DNA of 64,000 nucleotides from Paenibacillus sp. JJ-100 (GCF_948329825.1 NZ_CAOJCM010000002.1:124001-188000); one strand, 5' to 3'; positions 20,269 through 29,563 are shown, counted from the stretch's first letter. A program made the numbers and translations. The notes: generated by a model from the sequence alone, not told the origin.

Positions 20269-21706
20269 GTTTTCTTTTTTTGCGTAGACGAATACCAGTA
20301 ATGTGAAAACTGCTCGTCTCTGTCGCACTCTGCTCATGTTCTTCATCTTCTTCTTTCTGGGAGTTGGATGTTTTTGTTGAGGACTTTTTTTTACGAATTC
20401 GCTGTACAATGATGTCGCTAATGACAATCAATGAGACAAGCAGCAAGCTGATATAGAATCCTGGTCTGCTGAGTGTATGAAAAAGCGTCCCGGTTACCGC
20501 TGTAGCAATAAGCAACAAACCTAACCATCGTTTCACTTTATCGAACTTCCCTGACTTCAAAAGTTTGCCGGCGGACAGCAAAATCAACGACCAGTTATAC
20601 AGAAGCATCAGTCCTGCTGCAGTCGTAATGTATTCATATACTTTTCCGGGAAGCAAAAGAGACATAATGATCGTTCCAATTAACCCACAGCCAATGATGG
20701 AAAGAGCGAAAAAAGGGTATTTTTCCTTCCATTTTCTAGAGAACAACTTCGGAGCATCACCCTCCTGTGCCAAAGTAATAATCATAGATGTAACAGCATA
20801 GAGAGACGCTGTCATGGTTGAAAATCCTGCCACAATCAAAACGCCATTAAAAAGATGTGGAACAAACGCCAGATGATCACTGCTTAGAGCTAGAACAAAT
20901 GGGCTCTCTTTGGGGTTGAATGCATTCAGCGGAACCATAATCAACGCCAGTCCAATAGAAACAACGTATACAGTTGATAGTGCAATGAGCATGACTTTCC
21001 CCGCTTTGGGTGCCTCCTCGGGTTTTTGCAGCCGGTATGACATGATTCCAAGCACTTCAATACCTCCATAGGCATAGAACGCAAACAAAAACGCAGACCA
21101 CAGGCCTACTCCACCCTTTGGAAAAATCGTAGCCATATCCATCGGTACTTTATGTTCATACTTGGTTCCTCCAATCCATCCTGCGAGAAGACCAATGGCA
21201 AGCACCAAGAACATTATGATGGCTGCAATCTTAATGATTGCCAATACATTCTCAACGCGGTCAAACCCTTTATTGCCAAAAAACACAATGCAAATCCCCA
21301 CAATTCCGAATCCGGCAGCAAAGATCCATAGGGGTACCGATGGAAGCCAGAACCGTGAGAAAATGGATAATGCGGTTAATTGACTCCCCATAATGAGTAA
21401 TTCAGAGAACCAATAGAACCATCCACTGGCGAAGCCAGCCCAGCTTCCAAAAGCATTCTTCGCATAGGAACGGAATGACCCTTGCTCCGGGTGATCTGCC
21501 GTCATTTTTGCGAGCGCATCAAAAACTAAATATGTACCCAAAGCCGCGAAGATATAAGCTATCAACACAGCAGGACCACCAATAGAAATGGCAAGGCTGG
21601 AACCCAGAAAATATCCGGTCCCAATCGTTCCTGCTACACCAAGCAAACTTAATTGCCACCACTTTAGTTTCTTCTCTTCTGATGAATTACTTGATGCTTT
21701 ACTCAT
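20261..21706 (-). CDS. Amino-acid permease, APC family
   Basis: Amino-acid/polyamine/organocation family transporter of 481 residues with about twelve membrane segments. LGVAGTIGTGYFLGSSLAI matches the conserved first-segment motif of the AAT subfamily (GxxIGTGxFLG), and SYAKNAFGSWAGFASGWFYW and GIEVLGIMSYRLQKPEEAPK follow. It should import an amino acid by proton symport; the substrate cannot be named. The last 45 residues are hydrophilic, with acidic (EEDEEHE) and then strongly basic (RLRKKRKLK) stretches, unusual for the family. ATG 21706 follows AAAAGGAATGA; the longer frame upstream has no such site. Its 3' end overlaps the convergent LysE gene by 8 bases. Confidence 0.9.
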   Translation of the reverse strand: MSKASSNSSEEKKLKWWQLSLLGVAGTIGTGYFLGSSLAISIGGPAVLIAYIFAALGTYLVFDALAKMTADHPEQGSFRSYAKNAFGSWAGFASGWFYWFSELLIMGSQLTALSIFSRFWLPSVPLWIFAAGFGIVGICIVFFGNKGFDRVENVLAIIKIAAIIMFLVLAIGLLAGWIGGTKYEHKVPMDMATIFPKGGVGLWSAFLFAFYAYGGIEVLGIMSYRLQKPEEAPKAGKVMLIALSTVYVVSIGLALIMVPLNAFNPKESPFVLALSSDHLAFVPHLFNGVLIVAGFSTMTASLYAVTSMIITLAQEGDAPKLFSRKWKEKYPFFALSIIGCGLIGTIIMSLLLPGKVYEYITTAAGLMLLYNWSLILLSAGKLLKSGKFDKVKRWLGLLLIATAVTGTLFHTLSRPGFYISLLLVSLIVISDIIVQRIRKKKSSTKTSNSQKEEDEEHEQSATETSSFHITGIRLRKKRKLK

Positions 21707-21912
21707 TTTGTCATTCCTTTTCTGTATCAATTTGATGTTGCTTTCGTTTAGCCTACCCAATTTCCAGTGAAAATGTTCATACAAAAGATCCGGTAGATAT
21801 CTAGTGGATGGCACCAGGAAATGAATTGATTTCAGAGAATGCAGGTTGAATATTTCCTAGAACCTCTTTACATACTACTCAGGTAAATCAAATCACATAG
21901 GAGGTTTTAAAC

Positions 21913-22266
21913 ATGAATCAATTCTCGCAGACTCAACAAATCACTCAGCTTGCTCAACAGCTCACGCAGCAAACACAACAGGCATCCATGCAATATCAAC
22001 AACTTTTGAGACAAGAACAAAGCAATGCTCAACAACTTGAACAGTTGGCACAACGTGAGCAACAAGCAGCTCATATTATTCAAACCGCTCTGCAAGGACA
22101 TCAAACGGCTATCCAACAATTGCAACAGATCTCTAGCCTTGCACAACAACTTGCCAATACATCATCTCAGCATGTATCTTACCTGGAGCAGCCGTACAAC
22201 ACCCCTAACATTTCAGCCAACGGTCAATCTTTTGGCACGTATTCAAACCAAAATCGCCAACAATAA
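21913..22266 (+). CDS. Glutamine-rich small protein of unknown function
   Basis: Protein of 117 residues in which about a third of the first 85 residues are Gln, arranged with Leu, Ala and Ile every three to four residues. This predicts a long amphipathic helix or coiled coil. The tail is Asn/Ser/Gln-rich and ends NQNRQQ. No signal peptide or Cys is present. A clear ATAGGAGG box precedes ATG 21913, and a terminator follows, so it is a real single-gene unit. Low-complexity helical proteins of this kind are often found in spore layers of Bacilli, but nothing here proves that role. It sits between an amino-acid permease and a Mn-catalase gene. Confidence 0.8.
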   Translation: MNQFSQTQQITQLAQQLTQQTQQASMQYQQLLRQEQSNAQQLEQLAQREQQAAHIIQTALQGHQTAIQQLQQISSLAQQLANTSSQHVSYLEQPYNTPNISANGQSFGTYSNQNRQQ

Positions 22267-22284
22267 CATAGAAAGCAATAATGT

Positions 22285-22316
22285 AAAAAGGAGCCATTAT
22301 ATTGGCTCCTTTTTTG
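22285..22316. terminator. Bidirectional terminator between convergent genes
   Basis: AAAAAGGAGCCA and TGGCTCCTTTTTT flank a 6-base loop. The T runs on both strands serve the Gln-rich gene (plus) and the Mn-catalase gene (minus). Confidence 0.9.
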
Positions 22317-22329
22317 GGATTGTATCTTC

Positions 22330-23184
22330 TTATGCATTAAGATCATGTAAGCCTGGACTATGTTCATTCGGAAGTTCCGGCATATAAGGAAGTGGATATC
22401 CTTGTGGCGGATCGATCACTTGCAGTTCGCCGCCATTTCGACTCGGCGTTTGACCACTGAAAATCTCAGCGATACGTGTGCTGTCCAATCGGAAATTGAA
22501 CTGAGCATTATGGAAACCCAGATCAACATATTTCCGACACTCCGGATACTTGTTGATATCGTAATTAGGGATTGGGAATATATTTCCCCAACTCACGCCT
22601 AAGGTCTCCAGGGCTTTAGCAAATGCATTTTGGTGAGCATTATCTCGAACAATCAGGAAAGCTAACGTTTCCCGAAACGCCTTGTTGCTGCTCATCTCGT
22701 AAATACGTGATTTTTGTAGCACACCTGTAGATTCTAAAACCACATTATCCAGCAGGTTACTTACCAGATTTCCGTGATCATATACATAATTCCCAAGCCA
22801 TGGATTGCCGGCTGCATCTACGGGCAGAGAGCTCTGAGCTCCCATAATGTAATGATGTGGGTTAGCATGTTTAATAGCTTCATCGAGCGGAGCACCATCC
22901 ACACCTGCATCTCCCGCTCCTTCTGCTCCTGCTCCGGTTAACAATTGATTAATCGTTTGTTGAACAAGTTCAATATGACTTAACTCCTCCAGAAAAACAC
23001 CTCGTAACAGATCTCTATACTGTGTGGCATTTCCTCTAAAATTACTACTTTGAAAGAAAAACTGCATCATCGTCCGCATTTCGCCAAACTGACCACCAAG
23101 GGTTTCTTGCAGAACTTTTGCTGCTGCTGGGTCAGGCTTATCCGGAACGATCAGGTTAATCAGATCCTCACGATAGAAAAACAT
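22330..23184 (-). CDS. Manganese (non-haem) catalase
   Basis: Di-manganese catalase of 284 residues that dismutates hydrogen peroxide. The four-helix-bundle ligand pattern is visible: Glu in GGQFGEMRTMMQFFFQ, the E-x-x-H pair in EELSHIELVQQ, Glu in NVVLESTGVL and the E/H region around RDNAHQNAFAKAL. The N-terminus MFFYREDLINLI and the C-terminal LPYMPELPNEHSPGLHDL are typical of Bacillus YdbD and CotJC-like Mn-catalases. Several members are spore-associated. ATG 23184 follows GGAGGACACCC. It is a single-gene unit sharing a terminator with the convergent Gln-rich gene. Confidence 0.9.
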   Translation of the reverse strand: MFFYREDLINLIVPDKPDPAAAKVLQETLGGQFGEMRTMMQFFFQSSNFRGNATQYRDLLRGVFLEELSHIELVQQTINQLLTGAGAEGAGDAGVDGAPLDEAIKHANPHHYIMGAQSSLPVDAAGNPWLGNYVYDHGNLVSNLLDNVVLESTGVLQKSRIYEMSSNKAFRETLAFLIVRDNAHQNAFAKALETLGVSWGNIFPIPNYDINKYPECRKYVDLGFHNAQFNFRLDSTRIAEIFSGQTPSRNGGELQVIDPPQGYPLPYMPELPNEHSPGLHDLNA

Positions 23185-23369
23185 GGGTGTCCTCCATTCT
23201 AAGTTAGTTTACTGTTCTAGTTTCTACGAACTTTCTATTTGTATGTAGTCGCTAAGTTAACAATCTTTGGGTGTTCATCATTTGTATAGCGGATTTTAAA
23301 AGAAAAGCTGTAGTAGACAGTCACCATTTTAGCTCTGGGTTATATCCTATAGGTAAAGGAGGACTGTTC

Positions 23370-24119
23370 ATGTCGTTGTTGTTTTCATCTTCAGAATTAG
23401 AGAGCGAAGAGCTTCCTCTCGAAGCCTGGAAGAGGGATGCTCACCAATTGTTTTCTTCCAAAATGAGTGACCGTGAAGCCCGGTTTCCCTGCATTCCAGC
23501 GACTCAAGCCTTTGCCTTGGGTCACCTTCGATTTGGTTTTGTGCCAAATTCGGAAAACGAAACAGCCGAATATCATCTGTCGCGCATTCTTACGGAATAT
23601 GGAGAATCTTCACGTTCTTTCGGAGAATATTCTTCACTCGTTATCTTTTTTGAGAAGGAAAACGAGATAAGGGATGTATTGGGCTATGAGAAAGTGTTCT
23701 GGAACTTATTAAGCAAAACCAGAGGTTTGGATAACAAGCCTTGGCCGAGCGATATTCCTGAAGATCCTGAACATCCTATGTGGGAATTTTGCTACAACGA
23801 CGAACGGTACTTTGTCTACTGTGGTACGCCAGCACACAGATCACGACAAAGTCGGAACTTCCCCTATTTCATGCTCGCTTTAACACCACGCTGGGTATTG
23901 GATCTATGGAACGCACAACCTCAAAGAGCAGCAGCGATCTCTCCACGAATTCGTACTCGATTGGCTGCTTATGACACTGTCCCAGCACATCCTGAATTAA
24001 AGCAGTACGGAGCGGAAGGAAATCTGGAGTATAAACAATATTTTCTGCGAGATGATGATACCGCTCCATCTAAATGTCCTTTTTTACACTCATTGCGGGA
24101 ACAAAACGCAAAACAATAA
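23370..24119 (+). CDS. YqcI/YcgG family protein
   Basis: Protein of 249 residues of the YqcI/YcgG family, whose function is unknown. Diagnostic segments are FPCIPATQAFALGHLRFGF (about residues 32-50), a central Trp-rich part (HPMWEFCYNDERYFVYCGTP) and SRNFPYFMLALTPRWVLD. Conserved Cys residues occur in the FPC segment and near the C-terminus (SKCPFLH), which might bind metal or haem; this is only a suggestion. AAAGGAGGA precedes ATG 23370, so this start is preferred over an upstream ATG at 23271. Cytoplasmic, single-gene unit with terminator. Confidence 0.85.
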   Translation: MSLLFSSSELESEELPLEAWKRDAHQLFSSKMSDREARFPCIPATQAFALGHLRFGFVPNSENETAEYHLSRILTEYGESSRSFGEYSSLVIFFEKENEIRDVLGYEKVFWNLLSKTRGLDNKPWPSDIPEDPEHPMWEFCYNDERYFVYCGTPAHRSRQSRNFPYFMLALTPRWVLDLWNAQPQRAAAISPRIRTRLAAYDTVPAHPELKQYGAEGNLEYKQYFLRDDDTAPSKCPFLHSLREQNAKQ

Positions 24120-24140
24120 AATCAGTCGCATTCTAAACAA

Positions 24141-24197
24141 GCTCTCCTCTGAATAAGCTGTATACCAGCCGATAATTTGAGGAGAGCGATTTTTTTT
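24141..24197 (+). terminator. Terminator of the YqcI/YcgG gene
   Basis: GCTCTCCTC (24141-24149) pairs with GAGGAGAGC (24179-24187) around a 29-base loop and is followed by GATTTTTTTT. Confidence 0.75.
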
Positions 24198-24320
24198 ATT
24201 TTCACTCCAGGTGTAGACGTACGTAAACTGCTAGAGCAAGCAGATGAATGAATGGACAAGCAAGACAAGTAGACAAGCTATAATTTCCCTGTAACCCATC
24301 CTTTTAGAAAGGAAATGACT

Positions 24321-24965
24321 ATGGAGATTTATGTGAAATTTATCCTGATTGGACTTGCTATAGCCATGCCTGTAGGAGCAATCACGGTAGAGATGACCAA
24401 GCAGGGGCTACGCAACGGATTCCTTCATGGCTGGGCAGTTGGCTTGGGAGGAATGACACTGGATATGGCTTTGATTGTTGCAATGTATTTTGGATTCGCT
24501 GCGCTGCTGTCCATTCCATGGGTTCAGATTCCATTATGGCTGGCTGGTGCTGGATTTTTGGCTTATTTAGGTTATGACTCTATACGCAATTCAAATGTAA
24601 ACCTCACTACCTCGGTTGGAAAAGCAGCTCAAACTCCTCCTTCTTTTTGGCGGACTTATCGTAATGGTTTACTGGTTGCGATCTCCCCAGGTAATCTGAT
24701 GTTTTGGGTTTCTGTCTTTGGGGTCGTGTTATCGGACTCGTATCAATCCACAGGCAAGCTAAGTTTCATCTTCGCAGCAATGGGAATACTATGCGGTATT
24801 CTCCTGCATGATCTAGGTCTACTTTCTATCGTTTCCATCACACGTAAAATGATGAGTGCGAAGACAATTCAATTCGTTTCCAGTCTCGCAGGAGTACTTC
24901 TGCTTGGATTTGCATTCTACTTTTTGTACAAGTTTGTCATCGCACTATGGCAATATATCATATAG
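24321..24965 (+). CDS. LysE-family exporter
   Basis: LysE/RhtB-type exporter of 214 residues with six hydrophobic segments. AIAMPVGAITVEMTKQGLRN and AISPGNLMFWVSVFGVVLSD are the two conserved loops. It is a paralogue of the protein at 19636-20268, with the same segment layout but clearly diverged in sequence. ATG 24321 is 8 bases after AGAAAGG; ATG 24315 is too close. Substrate unknown; amino acids or metabolites are typical for the family. A terminator follows at 25033. Confidence 0.88.
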   Translation: MEIYVKFILIGLAIAMPVGAITVEMTKQGLRNGFLHGWAVGLGGMTLDMALIVAMYFGFAALLSIPWVQIPLWLAGAGFLAYLGYDSIRNSNVNLTTSVGKAAQTPPSFWRTYRNGLLVAISPGNLMFWVSVFGVVLSDSYQSTGKLSFIFAAMGILCGILLHDLGLLSIVSITRKMMSAKTIQFVSSLAGVLLLGFAFYFLYKFVIALWQYII

Positions 24966-25032
24966 AAATGACCCACATTAGAACAGGCTTCTATTGAAGC
25001 GATGTACCACTCATTTCAAGCAAATACGTATT

Positions 25033-25070
25033 GAAAAAGCTGCTCTTTCGCAGAAAGAGTAGCTTTTTTT
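25033..25070 (+). terminator. Terminator of the second LysE gene
   Basis: AAAAGCTGCTCTTT and AAAGAGTAGCTTTT (one mismatch) flank CGCAG, followed by a T run. It lies 68 bases after the stop. Confidence 0.8.
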
Positions 25071-25187
25071 GTTGACTTCTAGAGCAGCTTGTGGAAGTTC
25101 CTTTTTACAGTGTTTTTGTAAATAAGGAGTACGATTGTATGATGTATGTAGATGAGTAACAAAGGTGCGAATTATTTCTTTCTATTG

Positions 25188-25325
25188 TGAATTTTTCATA
25201 TGTTGAATCTTTAATATATACTAATAAATCTGGATCATTTCGCAACCGATCGTTGAACTTTCACATTGAATGCATCGAGTTTTCTTGATTTGATGCTTCC
25301 TTTTATGAATTTTTCATATATTGAA
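25188..25325. repeat. Two copies of a 20-base palindrome-containing repeat
   Basis: TGAATTTTTCATATGTTGAA (25188-25207) and TGAATTTTTCATATATTGAA (25306-25325) differ at one base. With its preceding bases the second is the perfect inverted repeat TATGAA-TTT-TTCATA. The spacing is 118 bases. They lie in a 512-base gap between convergent genes, which otherwise holds only terminators. Possible protein-binding sites. Confidence 0.4.
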
Positions 25326-25394
25326 AATAATACTATCTTACTGCTTTGGATATCGGTCCATCAGTATTATTTTCATTTCAGATTTTTGAGCACA

Positions 25395-25422
25395 AAAAAA
25401 CTGCCGATCAAGGCAGTTTTTT
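25395..25422. terminator. Terminator of the SDR-AKR operon
   Basis: AAAACTGCC and GGCAGTTTT flank GATCAA. On the minus strand a T run follows, 56 bases beyond the aldo/keto reductase stop. Confidence 0.85.
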
Positions 25423-25477
25423 GGTCGTTATAACTTGTGAAAGGTATGAGCTCGTAGACTTTTACTGATTATTCAGG

Positions 25478-26368
25478 TTAGATACAACCTGTCCAGTCAG
25501 TTCGCGATACTTTTCTCCAGCGTTCACGAATGGCATCATATAGCTCCTGCTCAAGCGGTCCTTTCGCTACCAAATCGGCATTCTGCTTCCAACGATCAGG
25601 CTTGGCGGTACCCACAATGGCGGTATGCACCCCTTCGGTACTTAATGTAAACCGCAATGCAAATTCCACCGCTCGCTGAGATTCTTCGGTCAAAAAGTCA
25701 TATTTCAATTCATTTAAACGCTTCCAATAGTCATAAGCATAGTTATCTTCTGTCACCGTATCATACATCCATGCCACATTGGCAATCGGTCTTTTGGCGA
25801 TGATCCCCATGTTTCTTTTACGTGCCTCAGGCAAAGTCAGTTCAATCGCTTCCTGGTCAGCAATATTCAACGATGTCTCCAAACTGTCAAATACACCTGT
25901 ACGAATAGCATATAATGCATCTGTTGTATCTCCGCTATACCCGATAAAACGAGTTTTTCCTGCCTCTTTTGCTCGTTGCAACACTTCGATCACATCGCCT
26001 TGCCTGAGCACCTCTTCCGAACAACTGTGCAGATGCACAACATCGACATAGTCTGTTTTCAAACGCTTGAGACTCCGATCAATGGTCTGTTCCAGCACCT
26101 TGGCGTCCCAGTCCGGGCCGTTCACACCTGCTGCATGTCCACATTTGGTAAAAAGATAGTACTCATCTCGGCGATGTGCCAGCACGTCACCGATCTTTTC
26201 CTCACTGTCTCCATAACATTCTGCTGTATCGATCATATTCAGACCTGCATCCAATGCACGATTAAGCAACTTTTCGACGTCCGTTTTGGATGCGTCCCGA
26301 ATCTCAGAGCCACCAAAACCAAGGGTACTGACTTTCATTCCGGTATTTCCATAAGTCCGAAGTTCCAT
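25478..26368 (-). CDS. Aldo/keto reductase
   Basis: NADPH-dependent oxidoreductase of 296 residues with a TIM-barrel fold. The catalytic tetrad is present: Asp and Tyr in IDTAECYGDSEE, Lys in LFTKCGHAAG and His in VVHLHSCSEEV. The C-terminal cofactor-binding part includes GVHTAIVGTAKPDRW. GGAGGAGG precedes ATG 26368. It lies 27 bases after a short-chain dehydrogenase gene in a two-gene operon. The pairing suggests a polyol or sugar interconversion, which is inference only. Confidence 0.92.
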   Translation of the reverse strand: MELRTYGNTGMKVSTLGFGGSEIRDASKTDVEKLLNRALDAGLNMIDTAECYGDSEEKIGDVLAHRRDEYYLFTKCGHAAGVNGPDWDAKVLEQTIDRSLKRLKTDYVDVVHLHSCSEEVLRQGDVIEVLQRAKEAGKTRFIGYSGDTTDALYAIRTGVFDSLETSLNIADQEAIELTLPEARKRNMGIIAKRPIANVAWMYDTVTEDNYAYDYWKRLNELKYDFLTEESQRAVEFALRFTLSTEGVHTAIVGTAKPDRWKQNADLVAKGPLEQELYDAIRERWRKVSRTDWTGCI

Positions 26369-26395
26369 GATAATCCTCCTCCAACATTCAGAAAA

Positions 26396-27169
26396 TTAGA
26401 AACCGTAAATAGACATACCACCATCGACTAACAAAGTCTGACCTGTGATATAACCAGCTGCATCTGAAGCAAGAAAAGCAACGGGACCAACAACTTCTGG
26501 TAATTCCCCTACACGTCCAAGCGGTGTACGGCTAACAATCTCCTGCAAATATTGTGGATCATCCAGCAGCTTTTCAGTTAGCGGTGTTCGGAAATACCAT
26601 GGTCCGACCGAGTTCACCCGAATCCCGTACTTTCCCCACTCCATAGCAAGAACCTTCGTCATGTGGATTAATGCTGCTTTGGTAGATCCATATACGACTC
26701 CAGTACGTAGTGCTGTTTGGCCGCCTACTGATGAAATATTAATAATTTTACCATCACCATATTGCTTCATATGCTCACCCGCGAGTTGCGAAGCGAAAAA
26801 AGCTGATTTCAGATTCGTTTGCATGATCGTTTCCCACTGTTCTTCCGTCACTTCCAGCGCTGGCGTCCGAATGTTCATCCCCGCATTGTTTACGAGAATA
26901 TGAATACGTCCCATCTCAGCAATGGCCATTTGAAAAGTCTCTTCTAGTTGCTCTTTTGAAGTTACATCTGCACACAGTGCCAAAGTACGGCGACCCGTCT
27001 GCTCAGCAATAGTTGCTGCTGTCTCTTCAATCTCCTTCATTGTACGGGATACAAGCACAACATTGCTACCTGATTCTGCTAATCCCATAGCAATTGCTTT
27101 GCCAATGCCTCTGCCTGCGCCTGTAACTAATGCAGTTTGACCATCCAGATGAAATGCCGGTCTCATCAT
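26396..27169 (-). CDS. Short-chain dehydrogenase/reductase, gluconate 5-dehydrogenase-like
   Basis: Classical SDR of 257 residues. TGAGRGIG (cofactor loop), NNAG, the catalytic Ser in INISSVGGQTA and Tyr/Lys in YGSTKAALIHM are all in place. The C-terminal end GYITGQTLLVDGGMSIYGF is typical of the gluconate 5-dehydrogenase/IdnO group and of 2-deoxygluconate dehydrogenases. The substrate is probably a sugar acid or polyol, but the sequence alone does not prove it. AAGGGGG precedes the ATG at 27169. First gene of the operon with the aldo/keto reductase. Confidence 0.9.
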   Translation of the reverse strand: MMRPAFHLDGQTALVTGAGRGIGKAIAMGLAESGSNVVLVSRTMKEIEETAATIAEQTGRRTLALCADVTSKEQLEETFQMAIAEMGRIHILVNNAGMNIRTPALEVTEEQWETIMQTNLKSAFFASQLAGEHMKQYGDGKIINISSVGGQTALRTGVVYGSTKAALIHMTKVLAMEWGKYGIRVNSVGPWYFRTPLTEKLLDDPQYLQEIVSRTPLGRVGELPEVVGPVAFLASDAAGYITGQTLLVDGGMSIYGF

Positions 27170-27268
27170 CTTAAGCCCCCTTGTCCAAATTCCACTTTTG
27201 TTTAATTTGCTACGTTATATAAGTGCAGCGCAGATGCCATTTATAATAGGGTAGATTTTACTGCTACT

Positions 27269-27757
27269 TCATGTCATAAAATACTGGCTGGGATTACCCA
27301 GTTCCGGATGAAATTTTTCCCTAAACCGTCCTCCGGTGTAATCTCCAATAATTTTACGCCAAAATGCCTGTGCAATCACATTGTTTCTAACCTGGGTCAC
27401 CTTCCATCTCCCTGGGAAACGCCTAAACAATTCATATGCGGCTCTCGTTCCAACTCCGCTACGCCTATATTTTTGCATCACAAAGAACTCGGTCAAATAG
27501 TAGTCATTGTCTTTGCTCCCAGGTTCCAACTTCTCAACAAGTGCAAAACCCGCTGGCGAACCATCACTTGTAATCAAAAAAGGAAATTTGCGCTCTTTCT
27601 CCGTCCAGAATGCATCCAGACCAGGATACTCTGGGAAAATACCATCCTGATCTACATCAATATTCAGATATTTCGTAAAATCATAAAGATAAAATTGCAT
27701 CAGATGCCGAATGACCTGACTACGTTCGCGGGGAACCAGCTCAATCTGCATATTCAT
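27269..27757 (-). CDS. GNAT-family acetyltransferase
   Basis: Acyl-CoA-dependent N-acyltransferase of 162 residues. The acetyl-CoA loop is RRSGVGTRAAYELF (about residues 98-111), preceded by a beta-strand segment YYLTEFFVMQKY and followed by NNVIAQAFWRKI, the usual last helix. GAGGAGGCG precedes ATG 27757. It is divergent from the XerS-like gene. The substrate is unknown. Confidence 0.88.
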   Translation of the reverse strand: MNMQIELVPRERSQVIRHLMQFYLYDFTKYLNIDVDQDGIFPEYPGLDAFWTEKERKFPFLITSDGSPAGFALVEKLEPGSKDNDYYLTEFFVMQKYRRSGVGTRAAYELFRRFPGRWKVTQVRNNVIAQAFWRKIIGDYTGGRFREKFHPELGNPSQYFMT

Positions 27758-27978
27758 TTGGTTCGCCTCCTCTGGTCTGCATATTCTGCATGTATATCAT
27801 ACTGTAAACCTTTATATAATGAAGGGCAACAACCTGGTACAACGAACTCAGCACAACCGTTATGTAAATCTTCATTCACACCACACCATTTACTAGAATC
27901 AAATCAGATGATTGGATGTAAATTATGGTACACTAAATATACTTTATTAAAAAATTCATTTCCATGGAGGTGCCGAAC

Positions 27979-29070
27979 TTGACCAACGTGCAAAAAGAGA
28001 TCGACCGCCGCAAACTCGATGAAAAACTGCCATCCATGCCCTGGTTTGTTCAGCAATTCATTGACTATAAACTGCCTGACTTATCCCCGTCTACTCTGCT
28101 GGAGTACTTAAGAGATTATGATACATTTTTCAGTTGGTTACGAGCAGAAGGGCTGTCTCAAGCTGAGTCTAACCAAGGGGTTACTTTAACAGAACTTGAA
28201 GTCCTCCGCATGGATTCTGTGACAGCGTACCGCTTATTTCTCACCACCCGACGCGAAGGAACGAATTCGAGAATTACGGTATCACGCAAACTCTCCTCTC
28301 TCCGCTCATTATTTCATTATTTGAGCCAAATTGCTGAAGACGAGGATTTCTATCCATTGCTTAAACGTAACATTATGGCCAAGATCGAAATCAAGCGCAC
28401 TCATAAGCCGAAAGATACCGCCGCCAAGCTTAAGGGTAAGATTTTGGAAGAAAACGAGTTACTTGAATTTATAGGTTACATTCTTGAGGGATATGCAGTA
28501 GATATGCAGAAGAACAAACAGGCTCTCTACTCACATGAGCTGAACAAAGAAAGAGATGCTTGTATTGCCAGCTTGATTCTAAATTCAGGGCTTCGTGTAT
28601 CAGAAGTCGTCAACCTTAACGTGGATGACATCGATCTAGGTAACAAAATGCTATATGTTTATCGCAAAGGTAATAATGATGAAACGTTTAAAACCCCGGT
28701 TTACTTCAGAGAACAGGCCAAAGATGAATTAGCAATCTATATGAACCTGCGGCAATTACGTTATCGTACACCTAAACGAGAAAAAGCTCTCTTTATCGCT
28801 CTGCGTAACGGAGAATCCGAAGGTAGTCGGATGACCAAACGTGCCATTCAGGCGATGATTATGAAATATGCCAAATGTTTCGGCAAACCATATCTCACCG
28901 TGCATAAATTACGACATTCATTTGCCACTGACTATTATTTGCAGAATGATATTTATAAAACAAAAGAGCAGCTTGGTCACGCTTCTACCGAAACAACTGA
29001 GATTTATGCACATCTGACCGACAAAACGATGTCGGAAGCGATTGAACGCCGCGTAGCAGACGACGCATAA
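27979..29070 (+). CDS. xerS: Tyrosine recombinase XerS-like
   Basis: Tyrosine recombinase of 363 residues, longer than XerC/XerD and close to XerS of streptococci and lactococci, which alone resolves chromosome dimers there. An N-terminal SAM-like domain with a long acidic insertion (about 1-130) precedes the catalytic part. Catalytic residues: Arg in NSGLRVSEVVNLN, Lys in YRKGNNDETFKTP, His and Arg in VHKLRHSFATDYY, His in LGHASTETTEIY and the Tyr nucleophile in that last motif. The start is TTG 27979, 8 bases after GGAGG (27966-27970); the upstream ATG at 27964 overlaps that ribosome binding site. Most Bacilli use CodV/RipX, so its role beside another Xer protein in this window is open. Confidence 0.88.
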   Translation: MTNVQKEIDRRKLDEKLPSMPWFVQQFIDYKLPDLSPSTLLEYLRDYDTFFSWLRAEGLSQAESNQGVTLTELEVLRMDSVTAYRLFLTTRREGTNSRITVSRKLSSLRSLFHYLSQIAEDEDFYPLLKRNIMAKIEIKRTHKPKDTAAKLKGKILEENELLEFIGYILEGYAVDMQKNKQALYSHELNKERDACIASLILNSGLRVSEVVNLNVDDIDLGNKMLYVYRKGNNDETFKTPVYFREQAKDELAIYMNLRQLRYRTPKREKALFIALRNGESEGSRMTKRAIQAMIMKYAKCFGKPYLTVHKLRHSFATDYYLQNDIYKTKEQLGHASTETTEIYAHLTDKTMSEAIERRVADDA

Positions 29071-29563
29071 GTGTAACTACTCGTTAGATATTTTAAGTAT
29101 TTTATATAGATGGATATATTAAGATACTATAGACATTTTAGTATTTTGCATAGAAGACGTAACTTTTTCATCGGACGAGACAGTAGGTTGTTAAACGGAT
29201 CATGTTACGTATTACTGCATTAGGTATTACTGTATATGAACTAAAAGCTCATGGAGCTTAAGTATATTTGATCACTTCGTTAACAGCCTGCTGTTTAACT
29301 CGTACGATGTATAGATAACTATAATTCCACAGCAGTTCTAAGCCGTTCTCTGCAATATTACTATTTGGCATTACTATAGCATCTATAGAAGTACTATAGC
29401 TGTTCTACAGTTTTGCTAACTTGATCCCTTCAACATCCGAAATTCCAAAAATTTATCTGAAATAATTACCTTTTCTGTTGTACTAAAATAGACAATGGAA
29501 TTTTGGTTTACATAACTTTAATTACGTTATACACGTGTTATTAACCTCTATTATCGTGAAACT
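29071..29563. other. AT-rich intergenic region, no gene seen
   Basis: About 490 bases between convergent xerS-like and mobB genes. ACTATAG-like words recur several times (around 29130 and 29375-29400). A dif-like inverted repeat is at 29505-29532. No ORF with a ribosome binding site and no clear terminator was found. Confidence 0.4.

Noticed and set aside
29071..29563. Recurring ACTATAG words as a CRISPR or tandem repeat
   Set aside because: Copies are short, unevenly spaced and have no spacer-repeat order.
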